A stretch of DNA of 64,000 nucleotides from Bradyrhizobiaceae bacterium. GTDB lineage: Bacteria > Pseudomonadota > Alphaproteobacteria > Rhizobiales > Xanthobacteraceae. Of this stretch, positions 46,569-54,474 are shown in pieces. Numbering within the stretch: the first letter of the stretch is position 1; every line of letters starts with the position of its first letter. The notes beneath the pieces were generated by a model. The model saw only the letters and a list, made by a program, of their open reading frames with translations, was not told where the DNA came from and did no database searches. The stretch spans positions 54,491 to 118,490 of the forward strand of contig CANKHA010000006.1 in assembly GCA_947481685.1 (NCBI GenBank). Direction: 5' to 3'. Position numbers and translations under genes: made by a program.

Positions 46569-48056
46569 ATGCCGGTTTGTAAAGCGCACCGAGTTTTGTC
46601 GTCTCTGCTCACGCCGCGCACCGGCATTCGTTTTTCTCTTTCTTTCGGCCTCAGCGCCGTTGCGCTCATCTTCGGTTGCGACAGCTTGCAGAACGCAATC
46701 GCCGAAGGCGACACGCGCACCATCTCGCTGCATCACGTCCACACCGACGAAGACCTGACGATCACCTACAAGCGCAATGGCCGCTACGACGAAGATGCGC
46801 TGAAGAAGATCAACCACATCCTCCGCGACTGGCGCCGCAACGAAGAGATCGCGCAGGATCCGCGCCTGATCGATTTGGTGTGGGAAGTGCAGCGCGAAGT
46901 CGGCGCCAAGACCGCGATCCATATCATCTGCGGCTACCGCGCGCCCGCGACCAACGCGATGTTGCGCCGGCGCAGCAACGGCGTAGCCCAGTTCAGCCAG
47001 CACACGCTCGGCAAGGCGATGGATTTCTATATTCCCGGCGTGCCGCTGGCGGATTTACGCGCCATCGGCTTGCGCCTGCAGCGCGGCGGCATCGGTTTCT
47101 ACCCGACGTCCGGATCGCCCTTCGTGCATCTCGATGTCGGCAGCATCCGTCACTGGCCGGGCATCAGCCGCGACGAACTGGTGCGCATCTTCCCGGATGG
47201 CCGCACCGTGCATATTCCATCCGATGGCCAACCGCTGGCCGGCTATGCGCTGGCGAAAGCCGACATCGCGCGCCGCGGCAACCAGCCTTCGTCCAATTCC
47301 ATGATGGCCGCACGCGAGGACGGCGTGCTGACCGCGCAGGCTGACACCGCCAAGCCCAGCAACCCGCTGGCGAAACTTCTCGGCCTGAGCAAGCCCGCAC
47401 CTCAGCCGGTTGAGACAACCGCCGCGGTTTCAACTGCGAAACCGACCGTGCTCGCTGCAAAGCCTGCGCCGAAGGCACAGAAACCCGTACAGGTCGCGGA
47501 AGCTTTGCCCCCGAAGACGGCCTCGTTCTCGGCCGCGAGCGTGCCGTGGCCGGATCAGGCGAGGCCTATCCCGGTCATGCCTGACCGGGCAATGGCTTAT
47601 GCGCCCCTGCCCGGCCCTGAGCTGAATCCCCGGCCCGCTGGAATGCAGCGCACGGTGGAAAGCCGCGCGTTACCGCCGCTGGCCATGGTTGCGATCCCTG
47701 CCGTCGCGTTGCCTGCCCATAATATTCCGAAGGAAACCTCGATCGCGGTCCGGCAGCCCGATGGCAAGCCGACCGTGGTGCACACGCGCCGGTTCCAGAC
47801 TGGCGAAGCCTTCGACGATCCGTGGCTGCGCGCTGCGATCCTTGCGCCCAATCTGTCGAACTACATGACCATGGTCGCAACCGGCCCGCAGGATCCGCGC
47901 TTCCTCAGCGCGTTCATGCAGAAGCCGGCATCGATCGTGACGATGACGTTCTCTGACGATCCGTATCCGGGCCTGATTGCGAGCCGCTTCGGCGGTCAGG
48001 CCGTGGTCTTCATGGCGACCACGACCTTTAACGGCCGCACGGCGATGCTGCGGTAG
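46569..48056 (+). CDS. DUF882 (YcbK-like) peptidoglycan endopeptidase, with Pro/Ala-rich C-terminus
   Basis: About 495 residues. A hydrophobic signal segment (FSLSFGLSAVALIFGCDSLQ) is followed by the M15-like DUF882 domain (~60-230): VREVGAKTAIHIICGYR-like strand, SQHTLGKAMDFYIPGVP (zinc His and Asp) and FVHLDVGSIRHWPG (second zinc His). It should cut peptide crosslinks in the periplasm, complementary to the neighbouring L,D-transpeptidase. The long C-terminus (from ~270) is Ala/Pro-rich and low-complexity, then ends in a conserved segment FDDPWLRAAILAPNLSNYM. Confidence 0.88.
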   Translation: MPVCKAHRVLSSLLTPRTGIRFSLSFGLSAVALIFGCDSLQNAIAEGDTRTISLHHVHTDEDLTITYKRNGRYDEDALKKINHILRDWRRNEEIAQDPRLIDLVWEVQREVGAKTAIHIICGYRAPATNAMLRRRSNGVAQFSQHTLGKAMDFYIPGVPLADLRAIGLRLQRGGIGFYPTSGSPFVHLDVGSIRHWPGISRDELVRIFPDGRTVHIPSDGQPLAGYALAKADIARRGNQPSSNSMMAAREDGVLTAQADTAKPSNPLAKLLGLSKPAPQPVETTAAVSTAKPTVLAAKPAPKAQKPVQVAEALPPKTASFSAASVPWPDQARPIPVMPDRAMAYAPLPGPELNPRPAGMQRTVESRALPPLAMVAIPAVALPAHNIPKETSIAVRQPDGKPTVVHTRRFQTGEAFDDPWLRAAILAPNLSNYMTMVATGPQDPRFLSAFMQKPASIVTMTFSDDPYPGLIASRFGGQAVVFMATTTFNGRTAMLR

Positions 48057-48080
48057 CAGCGGCTCACCGCGGCGCCGGCG

Positions 48081-48365
48081 TTACGCCGCCAGCATTCCCA
48101 GCGCGTGCATGTAGGTTTCCAGGATCGCTTCCTGTTCCTTGCGCTCGTCGCTGTCCTGCTTGCGCATCCGCACGATGGTGCGCAGCACCGTCACGTCAAA
48201 GCCATGCGCTTTGGCTTCGGAATAGACGTCCTTGATATCGTCGGCGATGGCCTTCTTTTCTTCTTCCAGGCGCTCGACGCGCTCGATCACAGCCTTGAGC
48301 TGGTCCTTGGCAAAACTGGTAGAAGGCTGCTCCTGGGCGGCGGCAGCGGTGGCGGTGGCGGACAT
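48081..48365 (-). CDS. gapR: DUF2312 protein, GapR-like nucleoid-associated protein
   Basis: 94 residues from ATG 48365 with GAGGAG seven bases upstream. Ala/Thr-rich start, then the GapR helices: [52 protein letters not shown] and a C-terminal dimer helix. In Caulobacter, GapR clamps overtwisted DNA ahead of replication and transcription and stimulates topoisomerases. It is convergent with the DUF882 gene. Two perfect inverted repeats lie in the upstream region. Confidence 0.9.
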   Translation of the reverse strand: MSATATAAAAQEQPSTSFAKDQLKAVIERVERLEEEKKAIADDIKDVYSEAKAHGFDVTVLRTIVRMRKQDSDERKEQEAILETYMHALGMLAA

Positions 48366-48390
48366 CGACAACTCCTCGGATTACGCAACT

Positions 48391-48412
48391 GAACTCGGGC
48401 CTGCCCGAGTTC
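48391..48412. promoter_or_regulatory. Perfect 10-bp dyad just upstream of gapR
   Basis: GAACTCGGGC-CT-GCCCGAGTTC, 26 bases upstream of the gapR start. It would form a stable hairpin in the mRNA leader, or serve as an operator. No T-run follows it on the minus strand. Confidence 0.65.
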
Positions 48413-48426
48413 AGCACCATCAAGTG

Positions 48427-48453
48427 ACGGAAGTCGGATAGATCGACTTCCGT
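48427..48453. promoter_or_regulatory. Second perfect 10-bp dyad upstream of gapR
   Basis: ACGGAAGTCG-N7-CGACTTCCGT, 14 bases beyond the first dyad. The arms differ in sequence from the first, so the two are not simple copies. They may form a structured leader or two binding sites. Confidence 0.65.
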
Positions 48454-48568
48454 TGTCAAGCCCTAGCTTTCGGAAGCGGGAGGCCCCGCGTCAAGGCGAG
48501 GAAAAGTCATCCACAGGACGACGGTGGACAACGTTATCTTTCCGTCGAAAGGCTTGCAGTGACGGCCC

Positions 48569-48862
48569 TTAGTGGCGGTGGGATTTCTCGAAGGAGGCCT
48601 TCTGGTCGGTGGTCGCTTCTTTCTGGTTTTTCGCCTTCCATTCCTCGAATGGCATGCCGTAGACGATCTCACGACTCTGGTCCTTGCTCATCGGCAGACC
48701 CTTGGCATCGGCCGCTTCCTTCATCCAGTTGGAGAGGCAGTTTCGGCAGAAGCCGGCCAGATTCATCAGGTCGATATTCTGCACGTCGGCGCGCTCGCGC
48801 AGGTGCCCGACCAGACGCCTGTAGACAGCGGCTTCGAGCTCAATCCGGGTCTTGTCGTCCAT
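48569..48862 (-). CDS. DUF1244-family protein
   Basis: 97 residues from ATG 48862 (MDDKTRIELEAAVYRRLVGHL). A conserved small alphaproteobacterial family with VQNIDLMNLAGFCRNCLSNWM (two cysteines, FCRNC), EIVYGMPFEEWKAKNQ and a Lys/Glu-rich tail. Cysteine pairing or metal binding is possible. Function not established. Upstream of gapR on the same strand by ~200 bases that include the two dyads. Confidence 0.82.
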   Translation of the reverse strand: MDDKTRIELEAAVYRRLVGHLRERADVQNIDLMNLAGFCRNCLSNWMKEAADAKGLPMSKDQSREIVYGMPFEEWKAKNQKEATTDQKASFEKSHRH

Positions 48863-48979
48863 GGCCGATCCTTCCAAACAGGGCGGGTGCGCTGTATCCG
48901 AAGATAATCCTCACAAAGTCCTGACGCCATACCTGCGTTTTCCGTTGACCTGCATCCAGGGTGTTGCCAAGAGCGCAGC

Positions 48980-50269
48980 ATGAACGAGACGGCGCGCGCT
49001 TTTCTGGAGCAACTTTTCCGTGCGGCGGTCGCGGCAGCTCATCCCGCGACCTGCCTGCGCAGTCATTTGCCGGAGCTGCCATCCGGCCGCCTGATCATGC
49101 TCGCGGCCGGAAAAGCCGCTGGCTCCATGACGGAGATTGCCGAGCACCACTATCTGCAGGGTGGGCACCCGAAAGACCGGTTTCTGGGTCTCGCTGTCAC
49201 CCGCCATGGCTATGGCCGTCCGACGCAGCACATCCGTGTCATCGAAGCCGGGCATCCGGTGCCGGACCAGACCGGCATCGACGCCACCAAGGCAATCCTG
49301 GCGTTGGCCGACGAAGCCAGGGCGGATGATCTCGTGCTGGTGCTGTTGTCGGGTGGCGCATCGGCGAACTGGATTGCGCCTGCGCCCGGTATCGCACTCG
49401 CGGACAAGCAAGCCGTTACCCGCGCGCTGCTGCGCTCCGGCGCCTCGATCACCGAGATCAACACGGTGCGCAAGCATCTCTCCTGCATCAAAGGAGGACG
49501 GCTTGCAGCGCGGGCGCAGCCCGCGCGCGTCGTAACCCTCGCTATCTCCGACGTGCCGGGCGACGATCCCGCCGTGATCGGCTCCGGACCGACGGTGCCT
49601 GACCCTTCGACGCTTGCGGCGGCACGCAACATTGTCGTGCGTTACCGGCTGGACGTGCCGCCCGGTGTTGCCCGGACGTTATCGGATGAGGCAAACGAAA
49701 CCCCGAAGCCGGGCGACGCCGCGTTTCAGGACAGCGCGTTCGGTCTCGTTGCGCGCCCGGCCGATGCCTTCCGGGCGGCACAGGAGGCAGCACACGCTGC
49801 CGGCTACGAATGCATCTTTCTTGGCGACCGGATTGAAGGCGAGGCGCGTGAGGTGGCGCAGGAGCATGCCCACATTGCCCGGGATCTGCGCACCCAGGGG
49901 CGCCGGGCCATCCTGCTGTCCGGTGGCGAGTTGACGGTAACGCTGCAACAGAAGGGGGGGCATGGCGGCCCCAACCAGGAATACGCGTTGGCGCTTGGAA
50001 TCGCCCTGGAAGGTGCAGACCGTATTTCGGCCCTGGCGGCCGATACCGACGGCACCGATGGCGGCGGCGGCGCGGCCACAGACCCGGCCGGCGCCTTTAT
50101 CGACGGCAATACCGCCGCCCGGGCCCGCGCCCACGGCCTCGATCCGGCCTCGTTTCTGGCCAACAACAGCTCAACTGAATTTTTCGCCCCGCTTGGGGAC
50201 CTTTTGACGTGCGGTCCGACCTTCACCAATGTCAACGACTTCCGGGCTATCCTCGTTGACAGCGCATGA
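48980..50269 (+). CDS. ttuD: Glycerate 2-kinase (TtuD/GckA, MOFRL family)
   Basis: 429 residues. Phosphorylates glycerate to 2-phosphoglycerate. Motifs of the GckA family: LIMLAAGKAAGSM, VIEAGHPVPDQTG, VLLSGGASANWIAP, NTVRKHLSCIKGGRLA and ISDVPGDDPAVIGSGPT in the N-terminal domain, and ILLSGGELTVTL with GGPNQEYALAL in the MOFRL domain. With the downstream pyruvate kinase it would route glycerate into pyruvate, as in tartrate pathways of Agrobacterium, where both genes are found together. Confidence 0.92.
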   Translation: MNETARAFLEQLFRAAVAAAHPATCLRSHLPELPSGRLIMLAAGKAAGSMTEIAEHHYLQGGHPKDRFLGLAVTRHGYGRPTQHIRVIEAGHPVPDQTGIDATKAILALADEARADDLVLVLLSGGASANWIAPAPGIALADKQAVTRALLRSGASITEINTVRKHLSCIKGGRLAARAQPARVVTLAISDVPGDDPAVIGSGPTVPDPSTLAAARNIVVRYRLDVPPGVARTLSDEANETPKPGDAAFQDSAFGLVARPADAFRAAQEAAHAAGYECIFLGDRIEGEAREVAQEHAHIARDLRTQGRRAILLSGGELTVTLQQKGGHGGPNQEYALALGIALEGADRISALAADTDGTDGGGGAATDPAGAFIDGNTAARARAHGLDPASFLANNSSTEFFAPLGDLLTCGPTFTNVNDFRAILVDSA

Positions 50270-50318
50270 TGGTTTACGCGAAATCCCGCCCTCCAGGGGC
50301 GAACCGGGCCGCAGCATT

Positions 50319-50852
50319 GTGGATTTGCTTCGATTGCAACTTTTCCGGCGCCTCGTCATACGCACGTTGCTTCTCGCCGCTATCGCGCTAGTGGGCGTCA
50401 CTGCCTTTGCGCAACCTGCCGCGGCTGACTTCCGGCTCTGCAACAACACCGGCAGCCGCGTGGGCATTGCCATCGGCTACAAGGATAGCGACGGCTGGAC
50501 GACGGAAGGCTGGTGGAATTTGTCCGCGCGGAGCTGCGAGACTTTGCTCCGCGGCACGCTGGTGGCGCGCTTTTATTACATCTACGCCCTCGACTATGAA
50601 CGCGGCGGCGAATGGTCCGGCCAAGCCTTCATGTGCACGCGCGACAAGGAATTCACCATTCGTGGAATCGACGATTGCCTCGCGCGCGGCTATGACAAGA
50701 CAGGATTCTTTGAAGTCGACACCAGCGAGCAGCGTTTTTGGACCGTGCAACTCACCGAATCGAATGAGCAATCGACGAATCCTTCGGGTTCGTCCCTGAT
50801 GCCGCCGCCCCCTGCGGGCAATCGGACATCGCCGGAAAGAGACGCACGATGA
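50319..50852 (+). CDS. DUF1036 family exported protein
   Basis: About 177 residues; GTG at 50319 is the most plausible start, since the frame extends upstream only into the glycerate kinase gene. A signal or anchor segment (VIRTLLLAAIALVGVTAF) is followed by the DUF1036 domain: FRLCNNTGSRVGIAIGYKD, TTEGWWNLSARSCETLL, and FYYIYALDYERGGEW with three or more Cys. Conserved in alphaproteobacteria, function unknown. Its stop overlaps the ATG of pyruvate kinase. Confidence 0.78.
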   Translation: MDLLRLQLFRRLVIRTLLLAAIALVGVTAFAQPAAADFRLCNNTGSRVGIAIGYKDSDGWTTEGWWNLSARSCETLLRGTLVARFYYIYALDYERGGEWSGQAFMCTRDKEFTIRGIDDCLARGYDKTGFFEVDTSEQRFWTVQLTESNEQSTNPSGSSLMPPPPAGNRTSPERDAR

Positions 50853-52288
50853 GACGCCTGCGCCGAACCAAGATTGTCGCCACACTCGGCCCGGCTTCTT
50901 CCGACCGCGTTATGATTGCCAAGCTGTTTGAAGCAGGCGCGGACGTTTTCCGCATCAATATGAGCCACACCTCGCATGACAAGATGCGTGAACTGGTGGC
51001 GACGATCCGCGATATCGAATTCGAATACGGCCGTCCGATCGGCATTCTCGTCGATTTGCAGGGGCCGAAGCTGCGGGTTGGCCGGTTTGCCGAGGGGTCG
51101 GTGATATTGGCCAATGGCGACACGTTCACGCTCGATACCGACGATGCACCGGGCGATGTCAATCGCGTGCACCTGCCCCATGCCGAAATCTTCAGCGTGG
51201 TTGAGCCCGGTCACACATTGTTGCTCGACGACGGCAAGGTGCGCCTCAAGGTGCGTGACGTGAGCAAGAGCGCCATCGTCACAAGCGTGGAGGTCGGCGG
51301 CAAGCTGTCCGACCGCAAGGGGGTCAGCATCCCCGACTCAACATTGCCGTTCTCCGCGCTGGCTCCGAAGGATCGTTCCGATCTCGAGGCCGCCCTCGAC
51401 GCCGGCATCGACTGGCTCGCGCTGTCTTTCATCCAGCGTCCGGAAGACATCGCCGAAGCCAAGAAGCTGACGCGCGGCCGCGCTTCCGTAATGGCCAAAA
51501 TTGAAAAGCCGCAAGCCATGAACCGGCTCGATGAGATCCTGGAGCTTTCTGACTCCATCATGGTGGCGCGCGGCGATCTTGGCGTCGAACTGCCGTTGGA
51601 AAAGGTGCCGCGGTTGCAAAAGAAGATGACGCGCATGGCGCGTTGGGCGGGCAAGCCGGTGGTGGTTGCAACCCAGATGCTGGAATCGATGATCAGCAGC
51701 CCGGTCCCGACCCGTGCCGAAGTCTCCGACGTGGCGACAGCGATCTACGAAGGCGCCGACGCAATCATGCTCTCGGCCGAATCCGCAGCCGGTCAGTTTC
51801 CCGTCGAAGCGGTCAGCATGATGAACCGCATCGCGATCGAAGTTGAAAACGACGAGTTGTACAGGCCGATCATCGAGGCACAGCATACCGCGCCGGAAGC
51901 AACCGGCGCCGATGCCATCGCCGATGCGGCACGGCAGATCGCCGACACCCTCGAACTATCCGCGGTCGTGTGCTGGACAGCCTCCGGCTCAACCGGAATG
52001 CGGGTGGCGCGCGAGCGGCCGAAGCCGTTGATCGTGGCAATCTCGCCCAATATAGCGACCGGACGCCGGCTCTCGCTGGTCTGGGGCATTCATTGCGTAG
52101 TAGCGCAGGACGCCCGCGACCAGGACGACATGGTGAACCGCGCCTGCCGCATCGCTTTCAAGGAAGGCTTTGCCAAAGCCGGGCAGCGCGTGATCGTTGT
52201 TGCGGGCGTACCGCTCGGAACGCCCGGCGCGACCAACATGCTGCGGATTGCTTTCGTCGGCTCCGAAAACGACGACGCTGACGCTTAA
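50849..52288 (+). CDS. pyk: Pyruvate kinase
   Basis: 479 residues. Converts phosphoenolpyruvate to pyruvate with ATP formation. KIVATLGPASSD at the start, DVFRINMSHTSHDKM, ILVDLQGPKLRVG, FIQRPEDIAEAK, the active-site signature VMAKIEKPQAMNRLDEI with catalytic Lys, and GVELPLEKVP are canonical. The C-terminal domain (~340-479) includes the SSTGMRVARERP-type allosteric region (here SGSTGMRVAR). It overlaps DUF1036 by four bases and ends four bases inside a convergent hydrolase gene. Confidence 0.96.
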   Translation: MRRLRRTKIVATLGPASSDRVMIAKLFEAGADVFRINMSHTSHDKMRELVATIRDIEFEYGRPIGILVDLQGPKLRVGRFAEGSVILANGDTFTLDTDDAPGDVNRVHLPHAEIFSVVEPGHTLLLDDGKVRLKVRDVSKSAIVTSVEVGGKLSDRKGVSIPDSTLPFSALAPKDRSDLEAALDAGIDWLALSFIQRPEDIAEAKKLTRGRASVMAKIEKPQAMNRLDEILELSDSIMVARGDLGVELPLEKVPRLQKKMTRMARWAGKPVVVATQMLESMISSPVPTRAEVSDVATAIYEGADAIMLSAESAAGQFPVEAVSMMNRIAIEVENDELYRPIIEAQHTAPEATGADAIADAARQIADTLELSAVVCWTASGSTGMRVARERPKPLIVAISPNIATGRRLSLVWGIHCVVAQDARDQDDMVNRACRIAFKEGFAKAGQRVIVVAGVPLGTPGATNMLRIAFVGSENDDADA

Positions 52289-53286
52289 GGCATCGCTTTC
52301 GTCTTGTTGTTTTCCGTCAGTTCGGTGACAGCCGCCACCACACGGTCGGTCGCGATGTAATGCGGCATATGCCCGACGCCCGGCAGCAAAACCAACCGCG
52401 CATGCGGCAGCACGGCGGCGAGCCGCCGCGCATGCACATTCGGCGGCACCACGGTGTCGGCAGCGCCGCTGATGATCACGGTCGGCACGTTGAGAGCGGG
52501 ATAGCGCGCAGCCTGGCCCGCCACGAAGGTCTTCAATCCGGACACCTCGCGGGCATTGGCGAGAAATTCGCTGGGACGCAGCGCGAGCCGCGCCGATGCC
52601 CGCGTCACATAATCGGGTGGCGGGTCATTCGGCGAAAACACCAGTTGCACCGCAAAGGGTGTCAGGAACAGGCCGGTCGGCAGGGCGAACAGATGCGCGA
52701 AAGCCGGTCCGACGATCGGGGTGGCTCCCACGTCGTAATACCAGGCCGTTCCGGCGGACCAGGGAAAGGCCACGGGCGAGAGCAGGACTAGCCCCGTTAG
52801 ATCCTGCGGATAGTCGAGGGCATAGGTGGTGGCGAGCGTACCGCCCCAGGAATGTCCAAGGAGGACGAAACCGGTGACGCCCAGAGTCTGGAGGGCCTCG
52901 TGAATAATCGCGGCCTCGCCGCGCGGTGTGCTGCCCTCCGGGCCAGTGCCCGGGGTGCTCCAGCCGTGGCCGGGCCGGTCGACGATCAGGACGCGGTAGC
53001 GCTCGCTCAGGCGGTCGCCCAGTGCGGCTTCCTGGTCGTGGAGGTTGGCGGCCGCACCGTGGATCAGCACCACCACGGGCCGGCCCTCGGCACCTCCGGC
53101 TGGCGTCTTTTCCACCACGTGCAGAACGCCGCCAGCGACCGGCAAAAGGCGGCCCGTGGCGGGATTGGCCCTTTCTATCATCACCGTCCCGATTGCCGTA
53201 GTGGCCGCTGACAGGGCCACAAAGCCCGCGAGAACGACTGCCAGCGCGCCCCTGCGGCTTTTAAAATTAAGGCGGCTTCCCCACAT
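52285..53286 (-). CDS. Alpha/beta hydrolase, secreted or membrane-anchored
   Basis: 333 residues from ATG 53286, which has GGAG upstream; a longer frame from TTG 53316 is possible. N-terminal anchor (ALAVVLAGFVALSAATTAI), then an alpha/beta-hydrolase: VVVLIHGAAANLHD oxyanion region, nucleophile GHSWGG, acid in SGAADTVVPP and His in PGVGHMPHY. It resembles broad-specificity esterases or haloalkane-type lipolytic hydrolases. The 3' end overlaps pyk antisense by four bases. Confidence 0.85.
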   Translation of the reverse strand: MWGSRLNFKSRRGALAVVLAGFVALSAATTAIGTVMIERANPATGRLLPVAGGVLHVVEKTPAGGAEGRPVVVLIHGAAANLHDQEAALGDRLSERYRVLIVDRPGHGWSTPGTGPEGSTPRGEAAIIHEALQTLGVTGFVLLGHSWGGTLATTYALDYPQDLTGLVLLSPVAFPWSAGTAWYYDVGATPIVGPAFAHLFALPTGLFLTPFAVQLVFSPNDPPPDYVTRASARLALRPSEFLANAREVSGLKTFVAGQAARYPALNVPTVIISGAADTVVPPNVHARRLAAVLPHARLVLLPGVGHMPHYIATDRVVAAVTELTENNKTKAMP

Positions 53287-53358
53287 TGACAGCACGTCTC
53301 CACGCTTCCAAAACAACGCCGAACTGGCGCTTGAGCCACAGCAATTCAGGAGAATGTC

Positions 53359-53754
53359 ATGACCATCAGGCCTTTACATGACCACGTCGTTGTCGAACCC
53401 GCCTCCGCAAAAAAGGCGGTCACCAAGGGCGGCATCATTCTGCCCGACACCGCGACCGAGAAGCCTCTGGAAGGCAAGGTCGTGGCCGTCGGCTCCGGAT
53501 ATCGCAAGAAGAATGGCAAGCTCGTTGAACTGGCCGTCAAGGCGGGCGACCGCGTGGTCTATGCCAAATGGTCGGGCTCGGAAGTGAAGATCGCGCAGAA
53601 GGACTATCTCATCCTCAAGGAGAGCGACATCCTTGGCGTGGTCGAAGGTGACGGCAAGGTTTCGGTGCGCGCAAAGGCCGAAGCCGGCGCAACATCGGCT
53701 GCCTCAGCCATAGATCACGACCACATTCACGACAGCGGCTGCTGCGACGACTGA
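53359..53754 (+). CDS. groES: Co-chaperonin GroES with a His/Cys-rich C-terminal extension
   Basis: 131 residues. The normal GroES core (residues ~1-95) is present: [12 protein letters not shown], the mobile loop [45 protein letters not shown] and [14 protein letters not shown]. Beyond it lies a ~36-residue tail ending [13 protein letters not shown], with three His and two Cys, unlike ordinary GroES. A metal-binding tail is known in the Helicobacter GroES (HspA). No groEL follows: a convergent gene lies 40 bases on, and no CIRCE element was seen upstream. GGAG precedes the ATG. Confidence 0.9.
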   Translation: MTIRPLHDHVVVEPASAKKAVTKGGIILPDTATEKPLEGKVVAVGSGYRKKNGKLVELAVKAGDRVVYAKWSGSEVKIAQKDYLILKESDILGVVEGDGKVSVRAKAEAGATSAASAIDHDHIHDSGCCDD

Positions 53755-53785
53755 TCGCTTATCAGCACGGATCGATTTTTTGAGA

Positions 53786-53820
53786 GGGCGGGATCAGATA
53801 TCCCGCCCTTCGACTTTCTC
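53786..53820 (+). terminator. Hairpin at the groES/TPR convergence
   Basis: GGGCGGGAT-CAGAT-ATCCCGCCC followed by TTCGACTTTCTCTTT. It ends groES and overlaps the last codons of the convergent TPR gene. Confidence 0.7.
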
Positions 53821-54408
53821 TTTCAGCGTCTTCACCAGGTCGGGAACACGCTGCATATGCGGATCGAGCTCGAGTGCGCGGCGATAGACGTCGAGCGCGC
53901 GTTTGTCGTCACCGAATTCCTGCATGATCACGCCAACGCCGAACAGTGCTCCGAAATGACGCGGCTCGCGTGACAGCACCTGCGCCAGATCGTTCAGCGC
54001 GCGGGTGTAATCCTTTTTCAGGAAATAGACCGTCGCGCGCTGGTTCCAGCCTTCGACATAATCAGGCTTGAACTCCACAATGCCATCGAGCAACTGGATC
54101 GCGAGATCGAGATCCTTGCTTTCGATCGCTCCGCGCACGCGCGTGATGAGCAGGTTCGTGGTATCGCCTCCCGCATCAAGCCACACGCCCCAGATGCGAT
54201 CGGCGATCGCCTTGGCGCTGTCGTTGTCCGGCGCGACCTTAAGCGCACCGAACAGGAAATCGAGATTGTGGGTGCGGTCGCCACGCTTGATCTTGGACAG
54301 ATCGGCAGGCGGCTGCATCCATTTGCCGGATTGCGCGTGCGCAACCGGCGGCAAAAGCGCCGCAGCCAGGGTGGCGGCCAGAACGAGGCTAGGGATTCGC
54401 GCCCGCAT
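53794..54408 (-). CDS. Periplasmic TPR-repeat protein
   Basis: 204 residues. Signal peptide (SLVLAATLAAALLPPVAHAQ), then tetratricopeptide repeats: LDFLFGALKVAPDN, LLDGIVEFKPDYVEGWNQRA, DYTRALNDLAQVLSREPRHF, GALFGVGVIMQEFGDDKRAL (quoted in part) and DVYRRALELDP. About three to four repeats. A scaffold with unknown partners; similar proteins are common in this bacterial group. It is convergent with groES. Confidence 0.85.
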   Translation of the reverse strand: MRARIPSLVLAATLAAALLPPVAHAQSGKWMQPPADLSKIKRGDRTHNLDFLFGALKVAPDNDSAKAIADRIWGVWLDAGGDTTNLLITRVRGAIESKDLDLAIQLLDGIVEFKPDYVEGWNQRATVYFLKKDYTRALNDLAQVLSREPRHFGALFGVGVIMQEFGDDKRALDVYRRALELDPHMQRVPDLVKTLKEKVEGRDI

Positions 54409-54474
54409 GACGGGAATGTAAAGCTTCCCGCGCGCGCTGAAAAGCCACCTTTTCAGTCAAAGCGCCGTGAAGAA

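Noticed and set aside
53317..53358. CIRCE heat-shock operator upstream of groES
   Set aside because: No TTAGCACTC-N9-GAGTGCTAA or close variant is present.
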